64,000 nt of DNA from Neisseria lactamica (GCF_901482445.1 NZ_LR590477.1:1178001-1242000); one strand, 5' to 3'; counted from the stretch's first letter, positions 52,301 through 62,240 are shown. A program made the numbers and translations. Notes: generated from the letters alone by a model not told the origin.

Positions 52301-52585
52301 TCAGCGATCGATCTGCTCTTTGATGATTTTCAGGTCGGGGTAAGACAACACGATATCGTATTCGCGGCCGTCTTTATAGGCTTCCACTTCCAAAACAGGT
52401 TTGCCCAAATGGTCGTCGGCATCGACATCGTGAACCTGATAACCGCGCTGTTCCAACATTTTCACAGCTTTTGTGCGGTTTTGTTCAAAATGGGGATCGC
52501 CGTAAATCTGACGCTCGGCAGAATCGCCGGCAAATGCGGCTGCGGCACTCAGGGAAACAACGGCGGCCAATAACAATTTTTTCAT
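52301..52585 (-). CDS. Small periplasmic PepSY-domain protein
   Basis: This 94-residue protein has a signal peptide (MKKLLLAAVVSLSAAAAFA). A single PepSY-like domain follows: AVKMLEQRGYQVHDVDADD, then PVLEVEAYKDGREYDIVLSYPDLKI (in outline). PepSY proteins are thought to bind and inhibit peptidases or sense conditions in the periplasm. The start at 52585 is preceded by AGGA and begins the signal peptide. It is transcribed alone, convergent with the L,D-transpeptidase gene. Confidence 0.85.
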   Translation of the reverse strand: MKKLLLAAVVSLSAAAAFAGDSAERQIYGDPHFEQNRTKAVKMLEQRGYQVHDVDADDHLGKPVLEVEAYKDGREYDIVLSYPDLKIIKEQIDR

Positions 52586-52701
52586 TTTCAGTCCTTTCTT
52601 TATCGGTTGATTGAACAAGATGTGTTTTTTAATACCGCCATTAAAACACAGCAAAATTAGGTTTGAATTAGAGGGAAGTTAAGAAGCGTAAATGCCGTCT
52701 G

Positions 52702-52732
52702 AAAAAAACAGAGCCGTAAACGGCTCTGTTTT
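52702..52732 (-). terminator. Rho-independent terminator of aspS
   Basis: On the minus strand AAAACAGAGCCG pairs with CGGCTCTGTTTT, followed by more T. It starts right at the stop codon, with a DUS just beyond. Confidence 0.9.
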
Positions 52733-52734
52733 CC

Positions 52735-54543
52735 TTATGCTTCTTTCGTTTCGGTTGCCTTCTGGCGCAAACGCAAACTCAATTCACGCAACTGCTTGTC
52801 GTCCACGCTGTTGGGCGCGTTGGTCAGCAGACATTGGGCACGTTGTGTTTTCGGGAAGGCAATCACGTCGCGGATAGATTCGGCACCGGTCATCAGCGTT
52901 ACCAGACGGTCGAGGCCGAATGCAAGGCCGCCGTGAGGAGGCGCACCGAATTTCAGGTTGTCCAAGAGGAAGCCGAATTTCTCTTGTTGCTCTTCAGGGC
53001 TGATTTTCAGCGCGGCAAACACTTTCTCTTGCACGTCTGCGCGGTGGATACGGATAGAGCCGCCGCCGACTTCCCAGCCGTTCAATACCATATCGTAGGC
53101 ACGTGCCAAACAATTTGCAGGGTCGGAAACCATCAGGTCTTCATGACCTTCTTTAGGCGCGGTAAACGGATGGTGTACGGCAACGTAGCGGTCGGCTTCT
53201 TCGTCGTATTCGAACATTGGGAAGTCGACAACCCACAAAGGTTTCCATTCGTCTGTGAAGTAGCCGTTGTCTTTGCCGTGTTCCAAGCCGACTTTGATAC
53301 GCAATGCGCCGATGGCTTCGTTCACGACTTTGGTTTTGTCCGCACCGAAGAAGATGATGTCGCCGTTTTGCGCGCCGGTACGGGCAATGATTTCTTTCAG
53401 GGCGTTTTCGGACAGGAATTTCACAATCGGAGATTGCAGACCGCTGTCTTCGCCGTTGGAGAGGTTGCCCACATCGTTTACTTTGATGTATGCCAGACCT
53501 TTCGCGCCGTAGATGCCGACAAATTTAGTGTATTCGTCAATTTCTTTGCGGCTGAATTTCGCGCCGTTCGGTACGCGCAGGGCGACCACGCGGCCGCCTT
53601 TCATATCGGCTGCACCACGGAAGACTTTGAATTCTTCCGTTTTCATCAGGTCGGTCAACTCGGTAAATTTCAAGCCGATACGCATATCCGGTTTGTCAGA
53701 GCCGTAGTAGAACATGGCTTCAGAATAAGGCATGCGTGGGAAGTCACCCAAATCTACGTTCAAAGCATCTTTGAAGACTTGTTTCGCCATACCTTCGGTG
53801 ATGTCCATAATTTCATCCTCGTTCAAAAACGAGGTTTCCAAGTCGATTTGAGTGAATTCAGGTTGACGGTCGGCACGCAAGTCTTCGTCACGGAAACATT
53901 TGGTGATTTGGTAGTAACGGTCGAAACCGGCTACCATCAACAGTTGTTTGAACAATTGCGGCGATTGAGGCAGCGCGAAAAACTCGCCCGGATGGACGCG
54001 GCTCGGCACGAGGTAGTCGCGCGCGCCTTCGGGCGTGGAGCGGGTCAGCATCGGCGTTTCAATGTCGATGAAGCCTTGCGCGTCCAGATAACGGCGAACG
54101 CCCATAGCCACTTGGTAACGCAGGCGCAGGTTGCGCTGCATCACCGGACGGCGCAGGTCGATAACGCGGTTGGTCAGGCGCACGTTTTCGCTGATGTTTT
54201 CATCGTCGATTTGGAACGGCGGCGTAGCGGCAGCGTTCAAGACTTCGATTTCTTTGGCAAGAATCTCGATTTTGCCGGAAATCATTTTATCATTGGTCGT
54301 GCCTTCGGGACGGTTGCGTACGCGGCCGGTAATGCTCAAAACGTATTCGTTGCGGGCGGAATCGGCAGCGGCAAACGCTTCCGGAGTGTCGGGGTCAATC
54401 ACGACTTGAACGATGCCTTCGCGGTCGCGCAGGTCGATAAAAATCACACCGCCGTGGTCGCGCCGGCGGTGTACCCAGCCTTTGACGGTAACGGTTTGGT
54501 CTAAGTATTGCTCGCTGATCAGGCCGCAATAGTTGGTACGCAT
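52735..54543 (-). CDS. aspS: Aspartyl-tRNA synthetase
   Basis: AspS attaches aspartate to tRNA-Asp. The 602-residue class II enzyme has the N-terminal OB-fold (TVKGWVHRRRDHGGVIFIDL), motif 2 FRDEDLRADRQPEFTQIDLE, the bacterial GAD insertion domain (about 290-420) and motif 3 PPHGGLAFGLDRLVTLMTG. From family knowledge, Neisseria AspRS can also charge tRNA-Asn for amidation by GatCAB, which would connect to the tRNA-Asn in this window. The gene lies next to a DUF502 gene, a common pairing. Confidence 0.97.
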   Translation of the reverse strand: MRTNYCGLISEQYLDQTVTVKGWVHRRRDHGGVIFIDLRDREGIVQVVIDPDTPEAFAAADSARNEYVLSITGRVRNRPEGTTNDKMISGKIEILAKEIEVLNAAATPPFQIDDENISENVRLTNRVIDLRRPVMQRNLRLRYQVAMGVRRYLDAQGFIDIETPMLTRSTPEGARDYLVPSRVHPGEFFALPQSPQLFKQLLMVAGFDRYYQITKCFRDEDLRADRQPEFTQIDLETSFLNEDEIMDITEGMAKQVFKDALNVDLGDFPRMPYSEAMFYYGSDKPDMRIGLKFTELTDLMKTEEFKVFRGAADMKGGRVVALRVPNGAKFSRKEIDEYTKFVGIYGAKGLAYIKVNDVGNLSNGEDSGLQSPIVKFLSENALKEIIARTGAQNGDIIFFGADKTKVVNEAIGALRIKVGLEHGKDNGYFTDEWKPLWVVDFPMFEYDEEADRYVAVHHPFTAPKEGHEDLMVSDPANCLARAYDMVLNGWEVGGGSIRIHRADVQEKVFAALKISPEEQQEKFGFLLDNLKFGAPPHGGLAFGLDRLVTLMTGAESIRDVIAFPKTQRAQCLLTNAPNSVDDKQLRELSLRLRQKATETKEA

Positions 54544-54601
54544 AAAATCACCTTTTTATTGATTTAAACTGAAAACAGAAAATGCCGTCTGAACGGCAGC
54601 T

Positions 54602-55303
54602 TTATTGTTGTTCGGGCAACTCCGCCTTTTCAGACGGCATAGGTCCTGCCAATGTTTTGACGGGCAGGTCGTCAGGGATGACCATACCCAGCGAAATCAC
54701 ATATTTCAACGCTTCGTCCACGCTCATATCGAGTTCGCGCACATCGCTTTTCTTCACCATAATATAGTAACCGCCGGTCGGGTTGGGCGTGGTCGGGACA
54801 TACACGGAAAGATAATCGCCGTCCTGCGGCAATGCGGCCTTAACCGCATTCGACACCTGACCGGACACGAATGCGATTGTCCAAATACCCGATTGGGGAA
54901 ACGGTACGAGTACCGGTGTTTTAAACGAACGGCTGCTGTCGGACAGCAGCGATTCGGATACTTTTTTCACACTCGAATAGATGGATTTAACAACCGGAAT
55001 CCGCCCCAACAGGCTGTCCCACGCGGCAAGAATCTGCCGGCCCAATACGTTGGCGGCAAATAATCCGGTTACAAACAATACGGCAATGGCAACAATAACG
55101 CCGAGTCCGGGGATATTAAACCCCAAAACATATTGCGGCCGCCATTGCTTCGGCAGCAGGTTGACGAGCTGGTCGGACGCGGAAACGATATAGGAAATCA
55201 CCCAAACCGTTACCGCAATCGGCAGCCAGACCAAAATGCCTGTAATCAGATATTTTTTTAACGCCTTGGCAGCTTTGCCGCCTTCGGCCGCAGATTCCGT
55301 CAT
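54602..55303 (-). CDS. DUF502 family inner-membrane protein
   Basis: This 233-residue protein has two N-terminal hydrophobic segments (LITGILVWLPIAVTVWVISY and GLGVIVAIAVLFVTGLFAAN). The conserved DUF502 part follows: IPVVKSIYSSVKKVSESLLS, VPFPQSGIWTIAFVSG, YVPTTPNPTGGYYIMV. Function is unknown. The C-terminal tail GPMPSEKAELPEQQ includes a DUS (54629-54640) read in frame, so the uptake sequence has been taken into the protein end. ATG 55303 is chosen. It precedes aspS on the same strand. Confidence 0.85.
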   Translation of the reverse strand: MTESAAEGGKAAKALKKYLITGILVWLPIAVTVWVISYIVSASDQLVNLLPKQWRPQYVLGFNIPGLGVIVAIAVLFVTGLFAANVLGRQILAAWDSLLGRIPVVKSIYSSVKKVSESLLSDSSRSFKTPVLVPFPQSGIWTIAFVSGQVSNAVKAALPQDGDYLSVYVPTTPNPTGGYYIMVKKSDVRELDMSVDEALKYVISLGMVIPDDLPVKTLAGPMPSEKAELPEQQ

Positions 55304-55445
55304 CTTGCTTGATTCCGACAAAGTTTGTGCAAACTGCACATTATACGCGTTTGCCCGGATTCAAACGAATTTTTTATCCCGCCCCGCCAAACCGCCGGCG
55401 GCTTCAGACGGCACGACAACTTGATATGCCGTCTGAACACGCGGT

Positions 55446-56573
55446 TCAGATGCCGTCCCAGTCGTTGAACATCAAACCGATACCGATACCGTTCTGCTTG
55501 TGGTTGTAATCGATCAGGCTCTCGCCGTAACCGTGGAATCCGCGTACCACGCCTTTGAGTTTGCCCTTAATCGGAAACGTGTAGGCGGCTTCAATCGCGC
55601 CGTAGCCCGTTTTGGGGTTGTAGCGCAATACGGAATACACATTCTTCCTGTCATTCAAACGGTACTGAACTTTCACATCGCCATACCCCATATAATCGGC
55701 AATATCGGGATTGTCGTTTTTATCGCCGCTCTGATCGAACGCACGCACCCACACGCGCGGAATTACCGTCAATTTGCCCCACTCCATCCCCGCCACGGCG
55801 TAAATCCTGTTCCACGAACGCGATTCGGGACGGCTTTGCCCATTGGACTGGTGGACAAAACCCGCACCGAACATACGCAGCCTGCCGCCAAAGGGAAGGT
55901 CTGCCTTCACAGGCTGGGTCAGGAAGATTTCAGGCTCGTAATCGGTATTGCGGAACGGAGCGGATTTCCTGCCTTGGTTGTAAATCTGCCAATCGGATTT
56001 TTGGGTGTAGCCGAACCACAAATCCGCGCGGGTTTTAAACAAATCTTCGGCAATTTTGCTTTTGAACGAAACCTGCAATTTGGTTTCCGCACGTTTCTGC
56101 TGTCCGAATTTTTCCTGTACAGTCGTACCGCGCGTCGGCGAACCCGGAGCATAGTTGGGCGAACTGTTGTACCAAACCGGCATAAGGTACATCGGATTGT
56201 GTTCGCGCACGCCCAACAGCCCGCGCAAATCGTTTTTGTCCAAGTCGTACATCAGGCTCAAAGGCGTATAGATGTCGGCGGTTTCGCCCGCACTGTCGGC
56301 AGGAAGCGCATCCCCGCCTTTTTCAACAACAATGACCGCCTCGCCCTTATCCAGACTGCTGCGGACGGTTTCCGTCAGATTGAGTACGGCTTTCGACTCC
56401 CGCCCTTCCTGCCCTGCCGAAGACGGAAGCTGTGCCGCAAAAATCCTGTCGTAACACGCCAAACGCGTAACATTGTCCGTCAAAGCGGCGCATTGCAGCG
56501 CGGTCTCTCCAAAAGCGGATGCCGTCGGCAACAGTCCTGTCAAAAGGATATAGCGCATATTCCGTGTATTCAT
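55446..56573 (-). CDS. pldA: Outer-membrane phospholipase A
   Basis: PldA is a beta-barrel enzyme that degrades phospholipids in the outer leaflet. The 375-residue protein has a signal peptide (to about TASA), an N-terminal extension, and the barrel. The catalytic His and Ser are in FVHQSNGQS, with RSWNRIY supplying the Asn, as in E. coli OMPLA. The start at 56573 (MNTRNMRYILL) avoids a preceding translated DUS. The extension before the barrel is longer than in enterics, as known in Neisseria. It is probably inactive until dimerised by membrane damage. Confidence 0.93.
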   Translation of the reverse strand: MNTRNMRYILLTGLLPTASAFGETALQCAALTDNVTRLACYDRIFAAQLPSSAGQEGRESKAVLNLTETVRSSLDKGEAVIVVEKGGDALPADSAGETADIYTPLSLMYDLDKNDLRGLLGVREHNPMYLMPVWYNSSPNYAPGSPTRGTTVQEKFGQQKRAETKLQVSFKSKIAEDLFKTRADLWFGYTQKSDWQIYNQGRKSAPFRNTDYEPEIFLTQPVKADLPFGGRLRMFGAGFVHQSNGQSRPESRSWNRIYAVAGMEWGKLTVIPRVWVRAFDQSGDKNDNPDIADYMGYGDVKVQYRLNDRKNVYSVLRYNPKTGYGAIEAAYTFPIKGKLKGVVRGFHGYGESLIDYNHKQNGIGIGLMFNDWDGI

Positions 56574-56727
56574 CTCCACCCCATTGTCGGCATATTGGTT
56601 TTCAGACGGCATTTTATAGCGGATTCGGATAAAAAACCGCACCCTTTCCGCCATTTCGGAATTTTGCCCCCGCAATACAGAAAACCCCGAAACCGTCGGG
56701 CTTCAGGGTTTTTTGCTTATTACATAT

Positions 56728-56749
56728 AAAAAACCGCCTTGGCGGTTTT
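56728..56749 (-). terminator. Terminator of rpsT
   Basis: On the minus strand AAAACCGCC pairs with GGCGGTTTT, followed by TTT, directly after the rpsT stop. Confidence 0.88.
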
Positions 56750-56756
56750 GCAAAAA

Positions 56757-57020
56757 TCAAGCCAGCGCTTTTACTTTTGCAGACAGACGGCTTTTGTGGC
56801 GAGCCGCTTTGTTTTTATGGAACACGCCTTTGTCGGCGATGCGGTCGATGACTTTGACGGACTCTTGGTAAACCGCTTGTGCGGCAGCTTTATCGCCTGC
56901 TTCGACTGCTTTCAATACTTTTTTCACTGCGGTGCGGAATGCGGTACGCAGGCTAGCGTTGTGGGCGCGTTGTTTGACGGACTGGCGGGCACGTTTGCGT
57001 GCTTGTGCGCTGTTTGCCAT
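56757..57020 (-). CDS. rpsT: 30S ribosomal protein S20
   Basis: S20 is a basic primary binding protein of 16S rRNA. The 87-residue sequence begins [20 protein letters not shown] and ends [17 protein letters not shown], matching the family over its whole length. AGGAGA-like sequence precedes the ATG. It is a single gene with its own terminator. Confidence 0.98.
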
Positions 57021-57322
57021 ATTGGAATCTCCTGGAAGAAAAATAAATTCTGTAAACGCGCAATTTTAAAGGGGGTTTACATTATATGCAAGCCTTTTCT
57101 CTCTATCCGCCCGCCGGACACCCTGACAGCGCAAAAAAACGGCAAAATCGGGCGGACGTTTTCCTCCCCTTTTAGAAACAGGATAATTTTTTAGGAAAAT
57201 CAGTCCAATATCGCTTTGAGTTTGCACAAATTTACTTTACAATGCCCAAACCTTGCGCCGGGGTGTTTATGGGGCGCGGGGTTTTCTTTTTTTCCAACCT
57301 CTTTCATCAGGAATCTGCCCGT

Positions 57323-58465
57323 ATGAAAAAATCCGTATTAGCCGTTTTGGCCGCGCTGTCTCTGGCAGCCTGCGGCGGCAGCGAAAAAAACGCCGTGCAA
57401 CCTCAAGCAGACGCTGCGTCTGCTGCCAATGCCGAAGCCGCTGCCACCGATACTCTGAACATCTACAACTGGTCGAACTATGTTGACGAGAGTACGGTCG
57501 AAGACTTTAAAAAAGCCAACAATCTGAAGCTGACTTACGACTTGTACGAAAACAATGAAACGCTGGAAGCCAAAATGCTGACCGGCAAATCCGGTTACGA
57601 TTTGGTTGTGCCGGGCATCGCCTTCCTACCGCGCCAAATCGAGGCGGGCGCGTATCAAAAAGTCAACAAAGACCTGATTCCCAACTATAAAAACATCGAT
57701 CCCGAACTCTTGAAAATGCTGGAAACCGCCGACCCGGGCAACCAGTATGCCGTCCCCTATTTCTCCGGCGTGAACACGATTGCGATTACGGCGAAGGGCA
57801 AAGAGCTTTTGGGCGGCAAGCTGCCCGAAAACGGCTGGGATTTGCTGTTCAAACCCGAATACACCCACAAGCTGAAATCCTGCGGCATCGCCCTGTGGGA
57901 CACCCCGAGCGAAATGTTCCCGATTTTGCTGAACTACTTGGGCAAAGACCCCAAAGGCTCGAATCCTGAAGATTTGAAAGCGGCGGCGGAAGTGTTGAAG
58001 TCTATCCGTCCGGATGTCAAACGTTTCAGCCCGTCCATCATCGACGAGCTGGCGCGCGGCGACATCTGCCTGGCGGCAGGCAACGGCGGCGATTTGAACT
58101 TGGCGAAAGCACGTTCCGAAGAAGTGAAAAACAACGTCGGCATCGAAGTGCTGACACCGAAAGGTATGGGCTTCTGGATTGAGTCTTGGTTGATTCCGGC
58201 CGATGCGAAAAACGTCGCCAATGCCCACAAATACATCAACTACACGCTCGACCCCGAAATCGCGGCGAAAAACGGCATCGCCGTAACCTTTGCCCCCGCC
58301 AGCAAACCGGCACGCGAAAAAATGCCTGCCGAGCTGGTGAACACCCGTTCCATCTTCCCGAACGAGCAGGATATGAAAGACGGTTTCGTGATGCCGCAAA
58401 TGAGTACGGATGCGAAAAAACTGTCGGTCAGCCTGTGGCAGAAAATCAAAGTCGGCACCAACTGA
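57323..58465 (+). CDS. potF: Spermidine/putrescine-binding lipoprotein (PotD/PotF family)
   Basis: This 380-residue periplasmic solute-binding lipoprotein has a lipobox LAAC (Cys 17), a short Ala/Gln linker, then LNIYNWSNYVDESTVEDF typical of PotD/PotF. GYDLVVPG and the later GFWIESWLIPADAKN line the polyamine pocket. It would deliver polyamines to an ABC transporter, but no permease or ATPase gene lies next to it. The start at 57323 (MKKSVLAV) is used; the in-frame upstream stretch lacks a signal sequence. Specificity for spermidine or putrescine is not resolved. Confidence 0.9.
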   Translation: MKKSVLAVLAALSLAACGGSEKNAVQPQADAASAANAEAAATDTLNIYNWSNYVDESTVEDFKKANNLKLTYDLYENNETLEAKMLTGKSGYDLVVPGIAFLPRQIEAGAYQKVNKDLIPNYKNIDPELLKMLETADPGNQYAVPYFSGVNTIAITAKGKELLGGKLPENGWDLLFKPEYTHKLKSCGIALWDTPSEMFPILLNYLGKDPKGSNPEDLKAAAEVLKSIRPDVKRFSPSIIDELARGDICLAAGNGGDLNLAKARSEEVKNNVGIEVLTPKGMGFWIESWLIPADAKNVANAHKYINYTLDPEIAAKNGIAVTFAPASKPAREKMPAELVNTRSIFPNEQDMKDGFVMPQMSTDAKKLSVSLWQKIKVGTN

Positions 58466-58478
58466 TTTGAAGCATTAA

Positions 58479-58513
58479 AAATGCCGTCCGAACATCGTTC
58501 GGACGGCATTTTA
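58479..58513 (+). terminator. Hairpin of variant DUS after potF
   Basis: AATGCCGTCCGAAC and GTTCGGACGGCATT pair perfectly. Both arms carry the same T-to-C change from the DUS, so the stem was kept while the uptake word was lost. Confidence 0.88.
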
Positions 58514-58536
58514 TATTGGATTGAAATAGAAATATT

Positions 58537-59370
58537 TATACCGTTATGCCCGCGCAGGCGAAAATCCGATCCGTTGAAATCCGGTCGTTTTAAATAAATC
58601 CTCGCAGCTTTGATTTTCTGTTTTTCCGATAACGCCGTAACTTTGAAACGCGAAAGTGGTAATCCGATCCGTTGAGATTTTGCAACTTCAAATCAATCCG
58701 CAAACTGAAATCCCGTCATTCCCGCGCAGGCGGGAATCTAGAACACGTCCGCACAGAAACCTACATCCCGTCATTCCCGCGCAGGCGGGAATCTAGAACG
58801 TAAAATCTAAAGAAACCGTTTTATCCGATAAGTTTCCGCCCCGACAAACTTAGATTCCCGCCTGCGCGGGAATGACGAAATTTCAGCGAGCCGTAGGGTG
58901 GGCTGTAGGGTGGGCTTCAGCCCACCAATCCCACCAATTTCACCGCATCAAAGGTTTTTTGGGGAATAGGCGTGATTCGGCGGTTTCGGTTTTCGGTGGG
59001 ATTGGGCAAGATGGATAACATTGACGGAGTTGGAGGGATAGGTGGAAACGGTGGGATTGGAGGGCTGAAGCCCACGCTGCACATCCTACGCCCGCCTTGC
59101 GTTCCTTATAAGCAGCATTTTACGCAAAACTTTGCGTCCGCTGAAAAAATTTCAAACGGTCTTTTTTATCAAATGCGAAAAATATAACGTCATTCCCGCG
59201 CAGGCGGGAATCCAGACCTGTCCGCACAGAAACTTATCGGATAAAAACAGTTGCTCAAACCCCGCGTTCTAGATTCCCACTTTCGCGGGAATGACGGTTT
59301 AGAAGTTACCCGAAACCTCAAAAAAAACCGAAACCGAACGGTCTGGATTCCCGCCTGCGCGGAAATGACG
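58537..59370. repeat. Second dRS3 repeat cluster, between potF and tbpA
   Basis: Good dRS3 units lie at about 58718, 58773, 58854, 59192 and 59273, with degenerate ones at 58541 and 59347. A GTAGGGTGGGCT unit is doubled near 58892-58916. Short frames in this 1 kb stretch have no support, and no gene is called. Confidence 0.85.
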
Positions 59371-59425
59371 GGTTTCAAGATTACGGTATTGTCGAGGATG
59401 ATGGAAAACGGTGGGGATTGTGTAA

Positions 59426-59457
59426 AAAATGCCGTCTGAAGCCTTTCAGACGGCATT
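59426..59457 (-). terminator. DUS hairpin after tbpA
   Basis: AAATGCCGTCTGAA and TTCAGACGGCATTT form a hairpin 17 bases after the tbpA stop; A residues on the plus strand give a U run in the transcript. Confidence 0.88.
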
Positions 59458-59473
59458 TGCGGCGTTTGGACGT

Positions 59474-62221
59474 TTAGAACTTCATTTCCAAGCTAAATGT
59501 GTAGTTTCGGCCGGGGGCGGCATATCGGTTGTAAACGCCGACATTTTTGTGTTGATTGACTGCGCCGCCGGCAGTTTGCCGCACATTTTCCCAAGTAACA
59601 TAGCGGTGGTTGAGGAGGTTGTACACGCCCGCACGAAGGGTAAAGTGTTTTTTAATCGTGTAATAACCGGACACATCCACAATATACCAAGGGCGAGTAC
59701 GGCGCGCGGTGGCTTTTGTATTGCGGCTGTTGCCGTTGAGCAAAGCCCGGCTGCCCAACAACTCTGTGATTTCCTTGGCTTTGGAATAAGTCAGCATACC
59801 GTTCACACCCCATTTGCCTTCCGGTTGGTCATAGCCCAAGCCGACGACATAGCGCGAAGGTTGGATGGCATCAAACAGATGTGATTGAATATCGGTGCGG
59901 TCTGCGCGTTTTTTGATGTCGCGGACACGGACACGATTATAGGCAAATGTAGAATACCAACCTTCGGGCAATTTATCCCATACGCCGTTCCAATCGATTT
60001 TGCCCAAAATATTGATGCCGGTAATCCGCGCGCTTTGGGCATTGAGGTAAGCCGGGTCGCCTTTGGCTTCTTCTTTGCCGTTTTTAATTTGCGCTTCATA
60101 ACCCCGGACAATCAAATCGCGGTAGGCATTGTTGAACCAACTTGCCTCCAAGTTGCCGAAATCGCCTTTAAACACGATGCCGGCTTCTTTGTTGAACGAT
60201 TTTTCCGGATCGATTTTGACGGCTTTTATTTTATCGCCCGACCGCCAGCCGTACATTTCGGCAAACGACGGCAGGCGGAAGCCGGTTGAAGTGCGGTAAG
60301 TCAAATCCAGCCAGTCGGCAGGTTTGAGGACGATGCCGGCGTTCCAGGACAGGGTACGGTGCGTTCCGGTGGAAACGCTGCCGTCGTCCGAATGCGTGCT
60401 GCGGTAGTCGTAGCGCAAGCCCGCGCCGACATCCGCCCACCTGCCCAAACGGACATTGTCCCGAACTGCCGCGTAATAGCTTTTGCCGTTGATGCTGCGC
60501 GGCGTGCAGTCCGTATAAGTATTGTTGCCCAAGCGGCAAATTTGCCCCGTAACCACATTTCCCCCGCCTATGCTGACCCAATAGGGTTTGTCTTGGCTGC
60601 CGTTGGGGCTGATTTTTTGATTGCCGTTTTGAGTGGGTATTTTCGACGAATAGGCGCGGTTGGCATTTTGATAATAATAATCCTGATGGCGGAGATTAGA
60701 GCCAAAGCGGTCAAAACCGAGATTCACGCTCAGGTTGTGGCGGATTTTGGCGGTATCGAAGGATTTTTTGAATGCCGCCTGCAAGAGCCTGTGGCTTTCC
60801 CCGTAAATCACGCGGTCGGATTTGTAATAGGAAAACGGCTTGTCGGCACTCGGGCGGCAATATTTGTCTGAACCATCGGCAGAACAGTGCGTCTGCTGAA
60901 AATGATTGTCCAAACCGATGCCCTGCCGGTCGTAAGAGAGGCGGGCATAATCCGCCCAAGTGTCTTTATCGGCATTGGTATAGACATATTCCAAACCGTA
61001 GCGGCTTTTGGTGTGCGTCTCGTCGTAAAACACGCCCGTACCGTATTCCGCGCCCACCAGCGCACCGTTTTCGCCGTTGGTAAACAGTCCGCCGTATTTG
61101 TGGTCGCCCGCGTATTTGCCGTTGCCGGACAAAGAACCCGCCTGTTTTTTATTTTCATCAAAAACCGCCTTGGTCAGGAATGCCGGAACCGTCATATCGC
61201 GCGTGTCGAAAGTTTGTTGCGTGCGTTCGAGTATGCCGCCGATGTAGTGTCGTTTGTTTTCAAAACGAAAACCCGGGCGGAACAGCCACGATCGGCTTTC
61301 GTATGAAAGCGGATCGGCAAGGAAGCGGTTGGGACCCGTGTAGTCTCGGGTAGAGACCGTTTGACGTTCGTCTTTGCCGACAACATCTTTTTTCGGATTC
61401 GCTTTACACGTTTCGTAATTTCTGCTTTCGCATTCTTCTTCAACAATGAAATTTGCGTACTGATTGGTATCCTCAACCGGCACCAGCCTGTTGAAGCTCT
61501 GAACGCCGCGTCCGGCGGCTTCGTGGGCGCGGATTTCCCCCGCGCGCCGACCCGTGTGGATCAGCAAAGCCTCCGCACCGCCGATGCGCCCCGCCAGCGC
61601 GATGGATTGGGTAAGCCCCCGGTTTTTGCCGGAATAGGCGGTTTTACTCTGAATGCCCCACTGCCTGCCTTCCCCGATAACATCGTCGGCGGTTTTGGTT
61701 TGAAATGCGACCGAACCCGCCAATGCGCCGCTGCCTTGTTCGACCGAGTTTGAGCCTTTGCTGATTTCGACAGCCTTGACGTTTTCATACTCGATTTCAT
61801 TGATTGCGCCGCTGCTGCCCGCCGTCCTCGTCCCGCCCAATGCCGCCTGCGCGGTGTAGGACTGTATTTGCGCCAAGCCGTCTACCGTCAAGGAAACGCG
61901 GTTTTTGTCCATACCGCGTATCGAATAGCCCGAGCTTGCGCCGCGCCCCTGTTCGACGACGGCGATGCCGGGGTCGTAACGCGTCAGGTCGCGGATATCG
62001 AGTACCTGTTCCTTGCTGAGGGTGTCGGCGGTTTTGACCAATTTGCCCAAACCGGTTACTTCGTTATCGCGGCGGGTTTTCTGTTTTTTGGCTTTTACCT
62101 GTATGGTATCCAACTGTTTTTCCTGTGCTTGTCCGGCTTGCACATTTTCTGCATAAACGGGCAGCGCGGTCATCAGCGACAGGCATAAAATATTTAATCG
62201 GAACAAATGTTGCTGTTGCAT
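59474..62221 (-). CDS. tbpA: Transferrin-binding protein A, TonB-dependent receptor
   Basis: TbpA is the outer-membrane channel that binds human transferrin, removes its iron and imports it with TonB energy. The 915-residue protein has a signal peptide (ending PVYA), a TonB-box-like DTIQVKAKK and a plug domain with GYSIRGMDKNRVSLTVDG. A 22-strand barrel ends in SLEMKF with the terminal Phe. Length equals known neisserial TbpA. A long variable loop carries the CxxxxYCRP and EEEC Cys pairs. It lies 86 bases after tbpB and is cotranscribed with it from an iron-regulated promoter outside the window. Confidence 0.97.
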   Translation of the reverse strand: MQQQHLFRLNILCLSLMTALPVYAENVQAGQAQEKQLDTIQVKAKKQKTRRDNEVTGLGKLVKTADTLSKEQVLDIRDLTRYDPGIAVVEQGRGASSGYSIRGMDKNRVSLTVDGLAQIQSYTAQAALGGTRTAGSSGAINEIEYENVKAVEISKGSNSVEQGSGALAGSVAFQTKTADDVIGEGRQWGIQSKTAYSGKNRGLTQSIALAGRIGGAEALLIHTGRRAGEIRAHEAAGRGVQSFNRLVPVEDTNQYANFIVEEECESRNYETCKANPKKDVVGKDERQTVSTRDYTGPNRFLADPLSYESRSWLFRPGFRFENKRHYIGGILERTQQTFDTRDMTVPAFLTKAVFDENKKQAGSLSGNGKYAGDHKYGGLFTNGENGALVGAEYGTGVFYDETHTKSRYGLEYVYTNADKDTWADYARLSYDRQGIGLDNHFQQTHCSADGSDKYCRPSADKPFSYYKSDRVIYGESHRLLQAAFKKSFDTAKIRHNLSVNLGFDRFGSNLRHQDYYYQNANRAYSSKIPTQNGNQKISPNGSQDKPYWVSIGGGNVVTGQICRLGNNTYTDCTPRSINGKSYYAAVRDNVRLGRWADVGAGLRYDYRSTHSDDGSVSTGTHRTLSWNAGIVLKPADWLDLTYRTSTGFRLPSFAEMYGWRSGDKIKAVKIDPEKSFNKEAGIVFKGDFGNLEASWFNNAYRDLIVRGYEAQIKNGKEEAKGDPAYLNAQSARITGINILGKIDWNGVWDKLPEGWYSTFAYNRVRVRDIKKRADRTDIQSHLFDAIQPSRYVVGLGYDQPEGKWGVNGMLTYSKAKEITELLGSRALLNGNSRNTKATARRTRPWYIVDVSGYYTIKKHFTLRAGVYNLLNHRYVTWENVRQTAGGAVNQHKNVGVYNRYAAPGRNYTFSLEMKF

Positions 62222-62240
62222 AGTGTTTCCCTACTCTTCG

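Noticed and set aside
52834..54504. 556-codon plus-strand frame opposite aspS
   Set aside because: It is an antisense shadow; aspS on the minus strand explains the open frame fully.
56679..56715. Hairpin AAAACCCCGA / TCAGGGTTTTTT as a plus-strand terminator
   Set aside because: The stem is interrupted and no plus-strand gene ends here; the rpsT terminator at 56728-56749 is sufficient.
59190..59456. Short frames within the dRS3 cluster beside tbpA
   Set aside because: They translate repeat units and DUS sequence and have no family resemblance or ribosome sites.
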